From: Chitinophagales bacterium
Lineage (GTDB): Bacteria; Bacteroidota; Bacteroidia; Chitinophagales; JADIYW01
Assembly: GCA_019694955.1 (NCBI GenBank)
Contig: JAIBAX010000041.1
Location: 1-42,650, forward strand
Direction: 5' to 3'
DNA: 42,650 nt
Below are positions 1 through 8,698 of this stretch, piece after piece. Below the pieces are notes generated by a model. It did no database searches. It saw only the letters and a program-made list of their open reading frames with translations, and was not told the DNA's origin. A program made the position numbers and the translations under genes. Positions within the stretch are counted from its first letter, which is position 1. The number at the start of each line of letters is the position of its first letter.

Positions 1-171
1 TTATTAGAAACGACCTATAATGGCACTAAAGCCATCGCAATTGGCATAGAAACCCGAACCGTCTTAGAAGCTGGCGATACCGTCATCCTTCGCGGTCATG
101 CCGGAGAAGATGCATTCCGGGTGGGTTTTGGCACCGTAGAAAATCAACTTTTACCTGTAATAGAAAAATAA
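1..171 (+). CDS. fahA: fumarylacetoacetase, C-terminal end (partial)
   Basis: This is the last 56 codons of an open frame that enters from the left edge and stops with TAA at 169. The segment contains LEAGDTVILRGHAGEDAFRVG-type sequence followed by GFGTVENQLLPV. It matches the C-terminal end of fumarylacetoacetase, where a GD-V---G line is followed by Y/F-R-(I/V)-GFG and a final LP. The enzyme cleaves fumarylacetoacetate to fumarate and acetoacetate, the last step of tyrosine degradation. The next gene, 4 bp downstream, is phenylalanine hydroxylase, which supports the call. The N-terminus and the active-site part lie outside the window, so the identification rests on a short tail plus context. 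Confidence 0.75.
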   Translation, partial: LLETTYNGTKAIAIGIETRTVLEAGDTVILRGHAGEDAFRVGFGTVENQLLPVIEK

Positions 172-175
172 GACC

Positions 176-952
176 ATGTACAACCTAACACAGCAATATG
201 AACAATACACCACAGAAGACTTTCTTGTGTGGAAGCTTTTATACGAGCAACAAAGCAAGGTATTGCCCGGAAGGGCCTGTTTAGAATTTCTCGAAGGCAT
301 GTTTCGGCTAAATTTCAACAAACACGAAATACCAAAGTTTGAAGATGTCAACGCTATTTTGGCAGAAACGACAGGCTGGAAAGTAGAAGTAGTGCCGGGC
401 TTGATTCCGGATCGGGATTTCTTTGAATTGCTCGCAGACAAGAAGTTCCCATCCTCCACATGGTTGCGAAAAATGAGCGAATTGGAATACTTAGAAGAAC
501 CAGACATGTTCCACGACACTTTTGCGCATATGCCCCTGCTTACCATACAATTCTTTGTAGATTATCTTCAGGAACTCAGCAAACTGGCATTGAAGCATAT
601 TGAAAATCCACTTGCCATAGAACTCATAGGGCGACTGTATTGGTTTACGGTAGAATTTGGACTCATACATAACCATGACGGAATGCGTATCTATGGTGCA
701 GGCATTTTATCTTCTAGTGGAGAATCCGTTTTTTGCCTGAGTAAAGATGCCAACCAAAAACCCTTCCAAGTAAAGGAAATCATCGAATTACACTACTATA
801 AAGACCATTTTCAGGATAGATATTATGTTATACAATCGTATAAACAACTTTTCGATTCTATTCCTGAAATTACTGTGTGGTTGGAAAAGGCACTTGCAAA
901 ATATGCGGCTTACCAAGGAGATGTTACACAATTAGACTTACAACTCAATTAA
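176..952 (+). CDS. phhA: phenylalanine 4-monooxygenase
   Basis: A 258-residue aromatic amino acid hydroxylase that converts phenylalanine to tyrosine with tetrahydropterin, O2 and non-heme iron. The iron-binding triad is visible: His113 and His118 in PDMFHDTFAHMPLL, and Glu160 in LYWFTVEFGL. PGLIP (about 74-78) and the FWLRKM-like segment are also family features. It has only the catalytic domain, as is usual for bacterial enzymes, with no ACT regulatory domain. It starts at ATG 4 bp after fumarylacetoacetase and ends 6 bp before the flavin reductase-like gene, so the three are almost certainly co-transcribed in a phenylalanine/tyrosine degradation operon. Confidence 0.93.
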   Translation: MYNLTQQYEQYTTEDFLVWKLLYEQQSKVLPGRACLEFLEGMFRLNFNKHEIPKFEDVNAILAETTGWKVEVVPGLIPDRDFFELLADKKFPSSTWLRKMSELEYLEEPDMFHDTFAHMPLLTIQFFVDYLQELSKLALKHIENPLAIELIGRLYWFTVEFGLIHNHDGMRIYGAGILSSSGESVFCLSKDANQKPFQVKEIIELHYYKDHFQDRYYVIQSYKQLFDSIPEITVWLEKALAKYAAYQGDVTQLDLQLN

Positions 953-958
953 TCATTC

Positions 959-1837
959 ATGATCACACTCGATATCAATGCCATTGACAACCGACAATTA
1001 TACGGCTTTCTCACCAGCGCTATTGTTCCAAGACCCATTGCTTTTGTTAGCACAATTGATGCAGCTGGAAAGGTCAATTTAAGTCCCTTTAGCTATTTTA
1101 CCTGTGTCAGCACACGCCCGCCAATATTGATGATTGCTCCGGTAAGAAAAAGTAGAGATGGCGGACAAAAGGACACTTTTTTCAATATTAAGGAAGTGCA
1201 GGAGTGTGTCATTAGTCTTGTAACATATGAAATGGTACAGCAAATGTCGTTGACCAGCGCACCTTTTCCGAAAGGCATAAATGAGTTTGAAAAAGCCGGA
1301 CTTACAGAAGCAGCATCTACTTATGTTAAACCACCGAGGGTGCAAGAATCTCCAGTTTCGTTTGAGTGTAAAATAACACAAATCATTGAACTGGGCGAAA
1401 ATGGTGGTGCCGGAAATGTAGTATTATGCGAAATTCTTGCCGTACATGTCAATGAACAAATATTAGATGAAAACGGAAAAATTGACGCCTTTAAAATTGA
1501 TGCCGTTGCGCGCTTAGGTGGGAGTTTATATTCCAGGTTGATACCGGAAAGCATTTTTGAAATCAAAAAGCCGGAGACAGATATTGGAATCGGCGTAGAC
1601 GTTTTGCCTAAATGGGTACAAACACATACCGCATTAACGGGAAATGAAAAAGGAAAACTCGGAAGTATTTCTGCACTTCCCGATGTGGCAGAGTTGGAAC
1701 AATATCCTTCCTTAAAAATCTTACTCGAAAGATCTGAAACCTTATCCGACCGAATGGATATCATGAAAGCTTTGCTTTCTGAGAATAAGGTCAAAGAAGC
1801 TTGGTTGGTGGCATTGGCTTCTGAGGGGACACTGTAA
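959..1837 (+). CDS. flavin reductase-like FMN-binding domain protein
   Basis: A 292-residue protein of the flavin reductase-like (DIM6/NTAB) FMN-binding split-barrel family. The N-terminal half has the family signature: Y-FLTSAIVPRPIAFVST (about 15-31), then VNLSPFSYFTCVSTRPP (about 40-56), then the conserved KDTFFNI (about 71-77). The C-terminal 100 residues (about 195-292) are an added helical extension after LGGSLYSRL. It probably binds FMN in the cytosol. Its place in the phenylalanine/tyrosine operon, 6 bp behind phhA, suggests a role linked to that pathway, but the substrate cannot be read from the sequence. Confidence 0.85.
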   Translation: MITLDINAIDNRQLYGFLTSAIVPRPIAFVSTIDAAGKVNLSPFSYFTCVSTRPPILMIAPVRKSRDGGQKDTFFNIKEVQECVISLVTYEMVQQMSLTSAPFPKGINEFEKAGLTEAASTYVKPPRVQESPVSFECKITQIIELGENGGAGNVVLCEILAVHVNEQILDENGKIDAFKIDAVARLGGSLYSRLIPESIFEIKKPETDIGIGVDVLPKWVQTHTALTGNEKGKLGSISALPDVAELEQYPSLKILLERSETLSDRMDIMKALLSENKVKEAWLVALASEGTL

Positions 1838-1850
1838 CACTAGGACAAAA

Positions 1851-1874
1851 CAGGTTTTTGAGAACGCAAACCTG
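1851..1874. terminator. weak hairpin between convergent genes
   Basis: CAGGTTT (1851-1857) pairs perfectly with AAACCTG (1868-1874) around a 10-nt loop. The hairpin sits in the 54-bp gap between two convergent genes, where a bidirectional terminator is expected. There is no clear T-run on either side, so the call rests on position and symmetry. Confidence 0.35.
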
Positions 1875-1891
1875 CTAATGCAAATTCGCTT

Positions 1892-2455
1892 TTACAAGCT
1901 TGCCTTTATCCTTTCTGTAATTTCATTAATAGTTCCAAGACCATCAAAAGTAACAACGTTAATTTTAGACTTCATATATTGGATTGCTGGTCGAGTCAAA
2001 TGTTCAAAAACCTCTATCCGTTTTAAATGAATTTCAGGATTCTTATCATCTATTCGGTTAGATGTTTCAGCTCTTCTTTTAGCTCTTATCAATAATTCAG
2101 ATTTTGGTACGTCGATATTCATTACTTTTTCAATTTCCATATTCTTTGAATTAACAAGTTCAATCAAATCATCTACTTGTGGTTTCGTTCTTGGATAACC
2201 ATCTAGAATGATTCCGACTTTTGATTTGTTTTCATCAAGTATTTGACTAAAAAGGTCTTTCATTATAGAATCGGGAACTAAATATCCGTTTTCTTCATAC
2301 TCAGACATTTTCATTCCAATTTCAGTTCTATTAAGTTTTTCTTGCCTGCATCTATCTCCAGTAGATATATGTACAAATCCCAATAACTCTTTTAATACAT
2401 CACATTGCGTTCCTTTTCCAGAATAAGGCGGCCCAGTAATTATTAGTATTTTCAT
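1892..2455 (-). CDS. adenylate kinase-like nucleoside monophosphate kinase, short type
   Basis: A 187-residue P-loop kinase that transfers phosphate from ATP to AMP or a similar NMP. The Walker A loop is GPPYSGKGTQ at residues 8-17, with Tyr in the place of the usual Gly. The STGD segment, the AMP-site motif DGYPRTKPQ and the R-ETS-RIDD segment that closes the active site are all present. The LID is the short form, as in AK1-like enzymes. ATG at 2455 is preferred to TTG at 2458. The unusual loop residue and the lone location suggest a paralogue rather than the housekeeping adk, but that cannot be settled here. It converges on the flavin reductase-like gene. Confidence 0.85.
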   Translation of the reverse strand: MKILIITGPPYSGKGTQCDVLKELLGFVHISTGDRCRQEKLNRTEIGMKMSEYEENGYLVPDSIMKDLFSQILDENKSKVGIILDGYPRTKPQVDDLIELVNSKNMEIEKVMNIDVPKSELLIRAKRRAETSNRIDDKNPEIHLKRIEVFEHLTRPAIQYMKSKINVVTFDGLGTINEITERIKASL

Positions 2456-2551
2456 CAACGTTATCTTTTTACATCAGGGTACAAAAAATCTGCTTCAATA
2501 TTTCAGTAAAAATAGTACAAAAAATCTTAATCTCTAAAGCGTAATTTGAAT

Positions 2552-3160
2552 TTACTCCGTCCGTATCTCCACCAACTTAAGTGAATATCCTTGCTCACTA
2601 TGGAGTATTACGGGGAAATCAGCATTGTCCCAATAACTGATTTTTACTTCTTTGCCGTTCTTAAACCCTGTTGCATTGCAGGTGAACATCTTTTCACTTA
2701 CACCATTCACTTTACACAAAGTATAAGAATTATCGCCTTTCACAAACTTCACAGGTGTCGCATCGCCGGCACCTGTGAAAATGCTGGCAGCACTTTTAGT
2801 ATTAAAATCATTAAACAGGCGATTGCTGAGTAGCACTGTTACCGCTTTGTCATAAACCTTGTCTCCACTTAAGAAATTCGTCTGCAATTGTGTAGCATTT
2901 TGGAAAGCATCATTCGTTATGGTTATCCTACCTACTTTCTCTCCTGGGTTTTTCAACTTCCAATCCAAAATAACGCCTAAGGAATCGTCTCTTTTTATGC
3001 CGACCTCATAGGTGTAAATAGTATTCATATAGTTCATCTCATACACGACTACTTTGGCATTTTTCAAATCTACCTTCACCTCGGTATTTTGGATGTCGTT
3101 TTGTACGTTCATAGACGCAGCCAACATCGCCAATCCTACAAACAATGTCAATTTAAACAT
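2552..3160 (-). CDS. secreted protein of unknown function
   Basis: I do not recognise this 202-residue protein. It starts MFKLTLFVGLAMLAASMNV, a short hydrophobic leader that is probably a signal peptide. The rest is beta-rich with alternating polar and hydrophobic stretches and two cysteines near TLCKVNG and FTCNATG, which could form a disulfide in the periplasm. ATG at 3160 is chosen over the upstream GTG at 3169 because it gives a clean signal peptide. A TATCTTTG box lies about 20 nt upstream. It is flanked by same-strand genes at distances over 90 bp, so it is probably transcribed alone. Confidence 0.65.
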   Translation of the reverse strand: MFKLTLFVGLAMLAASMNVQNDIQNTEVKVDLKNAKVVVYEMNYMNTIYTYEVGIKRDDSLGVILDWKLKNPGEKVGRITITNDAFQNATQLQTNFLSGDKVYDKAVTVLLSNRLFNDFNTKSAASIFTGAGDATPVKFVKGDNSYTLCKVNGVSEKMFTCNATGFKNGKEVKISYWDNADFPVILHSEQGYSLKLVEIRTE

Positions 3161-3180
3161 AGCTATCACATTTTATCCTA

Positions 3181-3188
3181 CAAAGATA
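3181..3188 (-). promoter_or_regulatory. -7 box TATCTTTG for the secreted protein
   Basis: On the minus strand TATCTTTG matches the Bacteroidetes -7 consensus TAnnTTTG exactly and lies 20 nt before the ATG at 3160. The nearest TTG on that strand is 24 nt further upstream, slightly beyond the usual 17-23 spacing. Confidence 0.45.
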
Positions 3189-3278
3189 TATTTGCCCGAC
3201 AGCCGACATAAACAAAACAAATCAACACATTGTTGAAAACCAATATGATAAACAGGATTATCTAAAGTAAAAGATGAT

Positions 3279-4079
3279 TTATTCTTGCGTAGCAAAATTT
3301 TTCTTCGGCCACCAACCGGAGAACCCTATATTCACAAATCCTCTGGCAGTCTTTGGCGACAACCCTGCGCCACCGGAAACATCTAACTGCAAGTTATCTG
3401 CCACCTTGAATAAACACCCGGCATGCAAATAATGGTCATTTCGGAGGTTATTGTATTTGAGGTTAGCAAAGTACTCCGCAAAAAGCGTGGTCTTATCTGA
3501 TACACGGAAGTTTGCATTCAACGCCAGCACTACATATGGATTGATAACCGGATTCGCCTCCGGATCGAGGACGCTCTTATCTTCCAACCACTGCACACCA
3601 TAGTTGACACGAAGGTTGATCAGCTCAGAAGCATCTATATCCATGGCGACTCTAAAAGCAGGAAGTATTTTGGTGTCTTTAAATTGCTTGCTGCCAAAAT
3701 TGATACTGGTAGAACCTACAAACGCCAAACCCAATTTAGACGTTTCTGTTTTTTCCTTCATCCGCACTTTTAATCCCAATCTGGGAGAAGCAAAGCCTGC
3801 TTGGTGCATCTCTGCCAATCTGTCAATATAACCGGGTGCTCTTAAGGTTACATTCATCTCCATCAACGGCATCATGCCTATTCTAAAAGACGTGACATTA
3901 TAATTCATCAGCAAATGTTGCTTATCGACAAAGGTGGCCTCCACGCCTGTTTCAACATTAAAAGTCTTCACTGGCTGTAAATTCCCGGATACTGCAAACT
4001 GTGGCCTGTCAGTTTGTATGGTCTGGGCTTGTGCAAAGGCTGTCAACCACACCAACGATAGAAAAAAGATATACTTCAT
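3279..4079 (-). CDS. outer-membrane transporter, MetA-pathway phenol-degradation-like family
   Basis: A 266-residue protein with a signal peptide ending near AFAQAQ (about residue 19), followed by TIQTDRPQFA. The early TDRP motif is typical of the putative outer-membrane beta-barrel family named after the MetA pathway of phenol degradation. The rest alternates short amphipathic strands and turns, such as FRIGMMPLMEMNVTLRAPGY and LRVNYGVQWL, as in a barrel. It starts 3 bp after the DUF4249 gene, so it is the third gene of the TonB receptor operon. The substrate is unknown, and the family name does not prove phenol metabolism. Confidence 0.7.
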   Translation of the reverse strand: MKYIFFLSLVWLTAFAQAQTIQTDRPQFAVSGNLQPVKTFNVETGVEATFVDKQHLLMNYNVTSFRIGMMPLMEMNVTLRAPGYIDRLAEMHQAGFASPRLGLKVRMKEKTETSKLGLAFVGSTSINFGSKQFKDTKILPAFRVAMDIDASELINLRVNYGVQWLEDKSVLDPEANPVINPYVVLALNANFRVSDKTTLFAEYFANLKYNNLRNDHYLHAGCLFKVADNLQLDVSGGAGLSPKTARGFVNIGFSGWWPKKNFATQE

Positions 4080-4082
4080 AAC

Positions 4083-4994
4083 TTACTTGATTTTAACATA
4101 ATGGAATTCGCTGTTGAAACACATAAAATGCCCGTATCCATTTTTTACATTTGAAAACAACGCAAATGGTTCATCGATACTGTTTTGCAACTCAAATGCA
4201 GATTTGGTGTATAAATAAAAAACTTCACTAATAGCTGCGACCTCAACCCATGTATTGATTTCTTTTGCACGCGCTCCATTGGGTGATCGATCGCTCACAG
4301 TAAATGTTTTTGTTTGCCCATTGAATGTTTCATCGGTAAACAATATTCTATAACCCAAATTAATGCCGGAAATGGAAGAACCTATTTCTGAAGCACCGTA
4401 TCCCTGCCAGTAATAAGTAGTATCTCCCGTAATGGTATCTACTGCGCCCGGCAGCAGGTAATTATAGTGAATCTGCGCAAAATAATAGTTTTTTATATTG
4501 GGATCATCTTCAATGGTGTAGCTGTATTGTGATTTAAAGGTCTCCCCTTCAAGGAGTGGATATTTCTTATTGAGAACGTCGCTGACTGCTGCTTTCATCG
4601 GCATAATATCCGTTGCTTCTATTGACCCGTAGTCTTGATGATACGCTTTAATGGTATATAACTTTCCTTGCACCAATTTTGTAGTTCCATAATAGTTGCC
4701 ATAATTAATTGAGTCATCCTTTGGTTTATAGACAAGTCGCTCTTTAAATATGCCCTCTTCATATAGGTCTACTGCCGCATCTTCAGGAAATAGAAGTGGG
4801 TTTTCGCTAAAAATAATGTCACTGACAGAAATATTTACCCGAACCTGATTATCCATATAGTGATTACAAATCAATGTAAGCTTTCTGTCAACATTGCCCG
4901 GGTGTATTTCCAAAGTTTTTTCACATGACACCAGTAATATATAGCCTATCCATGCATATATTACTAAAATCAGGTATCGCATATTCCTTTTCAT
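4083..4994 (-). CDS. DUF4249 lipoprotein, TonB-receptor partner
   Basis: A 303-residue protein with a lipobox LLVSC whose Cys24 is the predicted lipidated residue, so it should be anchored in the outer membrane. The sequence after the Cys (EKTLEIHPGNVDRKLTLI, then the VNISVSDIIF and FPEDAAVDLYEEG segments) fits the DUF4249 family of Bacteroidetes surface lipoproteins. These are usually encoded directly behind a TonB-dependent receptor and are thought to act like a SusD-type partner in substrate capture. Here it starts 1 bp after the stop of the 810-residue receptor and is followed 3 bp later by a barrel protein, so the three form one operon. Confidence 0.85.
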   Translation of the reverse strand: MKRNMRYLILVIYAWIGYILLVSCEKTLEIHPGNVDRKLTLICNHYMDNQVRVNISVSDIIFSENPLLFPEDAAVDLYEEGIFKERLVYKPKDDSINYGNYYGTTKLVQGKLYTIKAYHQDYGSIEATDIMPMKAAVSDVLNKKYPLLEGETFKSQYSYTIEDDPNIKNYYFAQIHYNYLLPGAVDTITGDTTYYWQGYGASEIGSSISGINLGYRILFTDETFNGQTKTFTVSDRSPNGARAKEINTWVEVAAISEVFYLYTKSAFELQNSIDEPFALFSNVKNGYGHFMCFNSEFHYVKIK

Positions 4995-4995
4995 T

Positions 4996-7428
4996 TTAAA
5001 AGCTTACGGTATAAGAAAAAGAAGGCAATATAGGGAAAACAGTAAGTTGTTTATATACTATCCTATTCACTCCATTTACTTTTTCTTGCGCCTTATATAC
5101 CGAGAATGTATTGAAGTTATTGTAGACATTATATATACTGATATTGTACAAATGCGTTACACGTTTAGCTACGCGCTTACAGTTGGCACCAATATCTAGG
5201 TGTTGATAGTTTTGAAGCCTGTAATTATATCTGGAAGCATTATCAGTATTATAGGAATTTGGAACATTTTCGAGGTAGTTCTCTCCCCAAGGTTGGTCGT
5301 AATAATCATAAAGGTAAATAGTATAATCTGAAGCATATTGTTGTAATGGAATGGTAATTAGGAATCCGTTTCCGAAAGTCCACGAGGTACTTATATCCCA
5401 TTTATCGTTGATGCGATATTGTACGGCAATGGATACATCGTGCCGTCTATCATACTTGAAAGGAAAATTCTCGCCTTGGTTTAATTCTTGAAAATGTCGG
5501 AAACTCCAATTGAGGTTATACTTCGCCCATGCAGTAAGTGCACCTTTTGTTTTTGCCGCATAAAATTCCACGCCATAAGACCACCCTGTGCCATTTCCAA
5601 TGATTTGTTGTTGCCAGTCTTCATCATACTGAATTTCGTTGACGCCCTTTTTATACTCTACCAAGTGGTTCATTTGTCGATAATAAGCATCTATACTCCA
5701 TTCATACCCTTTTTTAAAGTTCTGCTGGATGCCGAGGTTTGCCTGCCAATTCATCTCAGGAAGGAAGTTCGCATTTGCAGGTACCCAAAAATCATTGGTG
5801 ATGCCATCACTTTCACTCACTAACAAATGTAAATTCTGTTGCAGCATTTGAAATGAAGAGCGTATGATGAGGTTTTTCGGCAATTTCAATAAACTACTGA
5901 CTCTTGGCTGAATGCTCTTGTACCAAACCGAATCAATATGATAGAAGGCAGCTTGAGCCCCAATATCCATCTCCCAAATCTTCCTTGCAACAAAGTGATA
6001 CGCTAAATAGGGATAAAAATTGTACGTCTTATTGATTGGATTTCCATATCGGCGCTCATCGAAATTCTTTCCGGTTGCCTCAAAAGCACGTTTACCTTCT
6101 CCTGTCAAAACATTGGTTTGAGAAAAATTCAACCCCATATCTACATTATGTCGACTATTTATCTGATATACCCAATCTGAGGTTACCGACAGATCCCGAA
6201 TATGCGATTTGTTTGAAACTATATTTTGGGAATTGTATGTAGACAATTCTTTCTGAAAATCAACCCTGTACTTCCCACGTTCACTATTTAGAAAATACTT
6301 GCTAAAAATAAATCTCTGTGTGCTACTCCATTTCTTACCAATAGTAGACGTCAGTGAAACCACACTGGCAAGATTGGACCAATTTATATTATTGGTTTCA
6401 GAAATATCTTGATGGTAGGCAGTATCTTCACCATATATTTCGCCAAAGGCATACTTGAAGATATCAGAATTGTAGAAAAAGCTGTAAGAAAGAGCCGTTT
6501 TATCAGAGAAGTTGTGCTTTATACCTACATTAACATCACCAAAATAATAAGAAACATAACCACTGCGGGTGTCCTTTTCGAACGATTTCTGTGATAATGG
6601 TTTTAAAAACAATCCGGTATAGCACCCTCTAAGGTTTAAATTAAAGGTGGTTTTTGGCTGAAACAATGGCCCCTCCAGATGAAACCTTGAGGTAAGAAAG
6701 CCAATGGAATAATCGCCCTTCAATGCTTTATTATTGCCAAAATCAGGCTCAATATCTATGACAGAAGCCAGCCTTCCGCCATATTTCGGCGATATATAGT
6801 TTTTATGTAACACCACATTTTCAAGTGCATCTGAATTGAATACCGATAAAAAACCATATAAATGTGACGCATTGTAAACGGGTGCACCATCGAATAGAAT
6901 CAAGTTCTGATCCGGGCTTCCACCCCTAACAAATATACCCCTAGTGCCGTCGGTGCCACCTTGTACGCCCGGCAATAACTGTAGTGACCTGAGTACATCC
7001 TTCTCCCCTAACATCTGCGGCAACAAATCCAATGTTGCCTTGGAAATTGAAATCAAGCCCGTTTCATTACTTCTAGTGGTTTTTTGTATCATTTTATCAG
7101 TAACCACTACCTCTTCTAATAAACCGTCGGCTTCCATTTCAATCAATATGCTGTCTAACACATTCATTTGTGCCAAGGGAAGGATATAATTGCTGTATCC
7201 AATAAACATAAAGTTAAGAACACTATCTCCCGGTGAGATTGTCCACTGAAAATTACCATCCATATCTGTTTGGATATATTTGGATGAATCCTGATTAATT
7301 ATTTGTACAAAAGAAAGTACTTCTTTTGTATTGGCATCACATACCTTACCTTTTATAACGGCTTGCCCAAAGCCGGAAGTTGGCATGAGTATACACAGCA
7401 GTAGCATAAAAAGGCAGTAGTTTTTCAT
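4996..7428 (-). CDS. TonB-dependent receptor with carboxypeptidase-regulatory-like N-terminal domain
   Basis: An 810-residue outer-membrane active transporter. A signal peptide (1 to about 22, ending GFGQ) is followed by a CarboxypepD_reg-like beta domain (about 23-105, VIKGKVCDANTKEVLSFVQI...). The plug domain (about 115-230) contains LQLLPGVQGG, GIFVRGGSPDQNLILFDG and PVYNASHLYGFLSVFN. A long beta-barrel runs to the C-terminus, which ends in the aromatic residue expected of outer-membrane barrels (YTVSF). The ligand is unknown. The paired DUF4249 lipoprotein and the MetA-like barrel downstream suggest one uptake system. It is transcribed divergently from the gene at 7502. Confidence 0.92.
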   Translation of the reverse strand: MKNYCLFMLLLCILMPTSGFGQAVIKGKVCDANTKEVLSFVQIINQDSSKYIQTDMDGNFQWTISPGDSVLNFMFIGYSNYILPLAQMNVLDSILIEMEADGLLEEVVVTDKMIQKTTRSNETGLISISKATLDLLPQMLGEKDVLRSLQLLPGVQGGTDGTRGIFVRGGSPDQNLILFDGAPVYNASHLYGFLSVFNSDALENVVLHKNYISPKYGGRLASVIDIEPDFGNNKALKGDYSIGFLTSRFHLEGPLFQPKTTFNLNLRGCYTGLFLKPLSQKSFEKDTRSGYVSYYFGDVNVGIKHNFSDKTALSYSFFYNSDIFKYAFGEIYGEDTAYHQDISETNNINWSNLASVVSLTSTIGKKWSSTQRFIFSKYFLNSERGKYRVDFQKELSTYNSQNIVSNKSHIRDLSVTSDWVYQINSRHNVDMGLNFSQTNVLTGEGKRAFEATGKNFDERRYGNPINKTYNFYPYLAYHFVARKIWEMDIGAQAAFYHIDSVWYKSIQPRVSSLLKLPKNLIIRSSFQMLQQNLHLLVSESDGITNDFWVPANANFLPEMNWQANLGIQQNFKKGYEWSIDAYYRQMNHLVEYKKGVNEIQYDEDWQQQIIGNGTGWSYGVEFYAAKTKGALTAWAKYNLNWSFRHFQELNQGENFPFKYDRRHDVSIAVQYRINDKWDISTSWTFGNGFLITIPLQQYASDYTIYLYDYYDQPWGENYLENVPNSYNTDNASRYNYRLQNYQHLDIGANCKRVAKRVTHLYNISIYNVYNNFNTFSVYKAQEKVNGVNRIVYKQLTVFPILPSFSYTVSF

Positions 7429-7479
7429 ACTTTTGAAGGCGAAAATTAATCATTTTCTCCATGTTTAAAGGAAAAAACA

Positions 7480-7487
7480 TACATTTG
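7480..7487 (+). promoter_or_regulatory. -7 box TACATTTG upstream of 7502
   Basis: TACATTTG fits TAnnTTTG exactly and lies 14 nt before the ATG at 7502, in the 73-bp gap between two divergent genes. No clear TTG -33 element is seen at the right distance. Confidence 0.35.
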
Positions 7488-7501
7488 TCGACATTTTTAA
7501 C

Positions 7502-7909
7502 ATGTTAGGACAATTATTACCGGGTTTAATCATTTTATTCATTTGTCTCTTCATTGGTAGAGCCATCATGATGAAGGCATTTTATTCACTCAATGATCAA
7601 CAAAAGTTACTATTGATGAACGCCACTAAAGGTCTTGCCAAAACTTACCTAATTCCTACAATCATTGCCCTTGTATTGTTTTTTCTGGCAGGCAAATTCT
7701 TCCCACAATACCTTTTTGCGACTTCCATATTGTATTTCATTGCCTTAGGTGGCTTGGTGCTATATTCTAATTATGTTTCCTACCAAAGATTAAAAAGCCA
7801 ACATTTCCCTGATTCTTTTTATAAGTCTTTTGTAAAAAGTAAAATATACAATATTACCGGTATCGCCCTCTTCATCATTTATTTCATCTTTCAATACATG
7901 TTGGCATAG
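7502..7909 (+). CDS. small integral membrane protein of unknown function
   Basis: I do not recognise this 135-residue protein. It has four probable membrane spans: about 4-22 (LLPGLIILFICLFIGRAI), 50-67 (LIPTIIALVLFFLAG), 72-90 (YLFATSILYFIALGGLVL) and 115-133 (ITGIALFIIYFIFQYML). The loops carry basic residues. It starts at ATG behind a TACATTTG box and is followed 36 bp later by another small membrane protein, with which it may be linked. The gene is oriented away from the TonB receptor. Confidence 0.7.
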   Translation: MLGQLLPGLIILFICLFIGRAIMMKAFYSLNDQQKLLLMNATKGLAKTYLIPTIIALVLFFLAGKFFPQYLFATSILYFIALGGLVLYSNYVSYQRLKSQHFPDSFYKSFVKSKIYNITGIALFIIYFIFQYMLA

Positions 7910-7911
7910 GC

Positions 7912-7942
7912 TTGACAAGAGCAAATATTTTTGCTATCTTTA
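7912..7942 (+). promoter_or_regulatory. promoter TTG-N20-TATCTTTA
   Basis: TTG at 7912-7914 and TATCTTTA at 7935-7942 are separated by 20 nt, within the normal Bacteroidetes range. The last base of the -7 box differs from the consensus G. The box ends 3 nt before the ATG at 7946, so transcription should begin at or next to the start codon. Confidence 0.45.
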
Positions 7943-7945
7943 AAC

Positions 7946-8194
7946 ATGTTCTTCTTACCGCTTTTGCTCATATTTGCTGTATTGGGGTTTGCATTCTATG
8001 CATTCTCAAGGAAAAATCCGGAAATAGACGAGAAGAAAACAACTATAACCTATTTATTCAAGAAAAGAAAAAGACTGCAAAGAAGATGGAAGGTGCTAAA
8101 ATATACACTCGGCAAAAAGACGAAACGATATCAACTTTCAAGCGCCTCTTTTCACAAAAAAATTGCTGTCAACACAAAACCGCTCGACAAATGA
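7946..8194 (+). CDS. small membrane-anchored basic protein
   Basis: An 82-residue protein with one N-terminal hydrophobic span, MFFLPLLLIFAVLGFAFYAF (1-20), followed by a strongly basic tail rich in Lys and Arg (FKKRKRLQRRWKVLKYTLGKKTKR). The tail should lie in the cytoplasm near membrane lipid or nucleic acid. ATG at 7946 is chosen over a TTG at 7931 because a promoter-like box occupies 7935-7942. No family is recognised. It converges with the RDD gene, their stops being 5 bp apart. Confidence 0.5.
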   Translation: MFFLPLLLIFAVLGFAFYAFSRKNPEIDEKKTTITYLFKKRKRLQRRWKVLKYTLGKKTKRYQLSSASFHKKIAVNTKPLDK

Positions 8195-8199
8195 TATAA

Positions 8200-8616
8200 C
8201 TAGTCCTTAACAACAAAAGTCCTCGCTAGCTTATCATGGAGTGATTGTTTGTGTGCATCGAAAGCAGCCATGAGGTATCCAATCAAAAAGATGATTTCAG
8301 ACAGAATTTTCCCACCTGAACGAATGAATGCTTTGCTAAAAGTAAGTCTCCGTCCATGGTCATCCACAACCTTTATGTGCATAAACTGCTTCCCGAAAGT
8401 CCCTTGTTTGGGGCCACTCTCCATCCAAGCATCATAGAAGAGCTTCACCAATTGTGCCGCAGTAATTCCCAGAAAAACATTGTGATCCATTTGTATGCCA
8501 ATTAGAATTCCAAAAATTGATAGCAATATCGAATCTATCATAAATGCAATAAACCTGACCCAAAAACCCGCAAATTTAGGTTGTATAGCTTCAGATTGAT
8601 CTAATAATTCATCCAT
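8200..8616 (-). CDS. RDD-family membrane protein
   Basis: A 138-residue protein when started at the ATG at 8616 (MDELLDQSEAIQPKFAGFWV). The RDD hallmark is present: FAGFWVRFIAFMIDSILLSI in the first span, then the GPKQGTFGKQFMHIKVVD motif and a final LHDKLARTFVV. It has about three membrane spans. The frame stays open upstream to 8673, but those residues do not resemble an RDD N-terminus. RDD proteins are membrane proteins of uncertain transport role; nothing here defines a substrate. It is divergent from the DUF4105 gene. Confidence 0.8.
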   Translation of the reverse strand: MDELLDQSEAIQPKFAGFWVRFIAFMIDSILLSIFGILIGIQMDHNVFLGITAAQLVKLFYDAWMESGPKQGTFGKQFMHIKVVDDHGRRLTFSKAFIRSGGKILSEIIFLIGYLMAAFDAHKQSLHDKLARTFVVKD

Positions 8617-8686
8617 TAATCTCGTCCCTTTTAACTGATTTAAACCACAAAGTAAGAGAAAAAATTCCATCATTATGTATTTTATC

Positions 8687-8694
8687 TATCTTTA
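8687..8694 (+). promoter_or_regulatory. -7 box TATCTTTA for the DUF4105 gene
   Basis: TATCTTTA lies 4 nt before the ATG at 8699. It has one deviation from TAnnTTTG, and no TTG is found at the usual -33 distance. The spacing to the start codon equals that of several other genes in the window. Confidence 0.4.
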
Positions 8695-8698
8695 CGCC

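Noticed and set aside
7912..8199. Alternative 95-residue frame from TTG at 7912
   Set aside because: It uses the -33 TTG of a promoter as start and gives a Lys-rich, Cys-scattered sequence without structure; the overlapping ATG frame has a clean membrane anchor.
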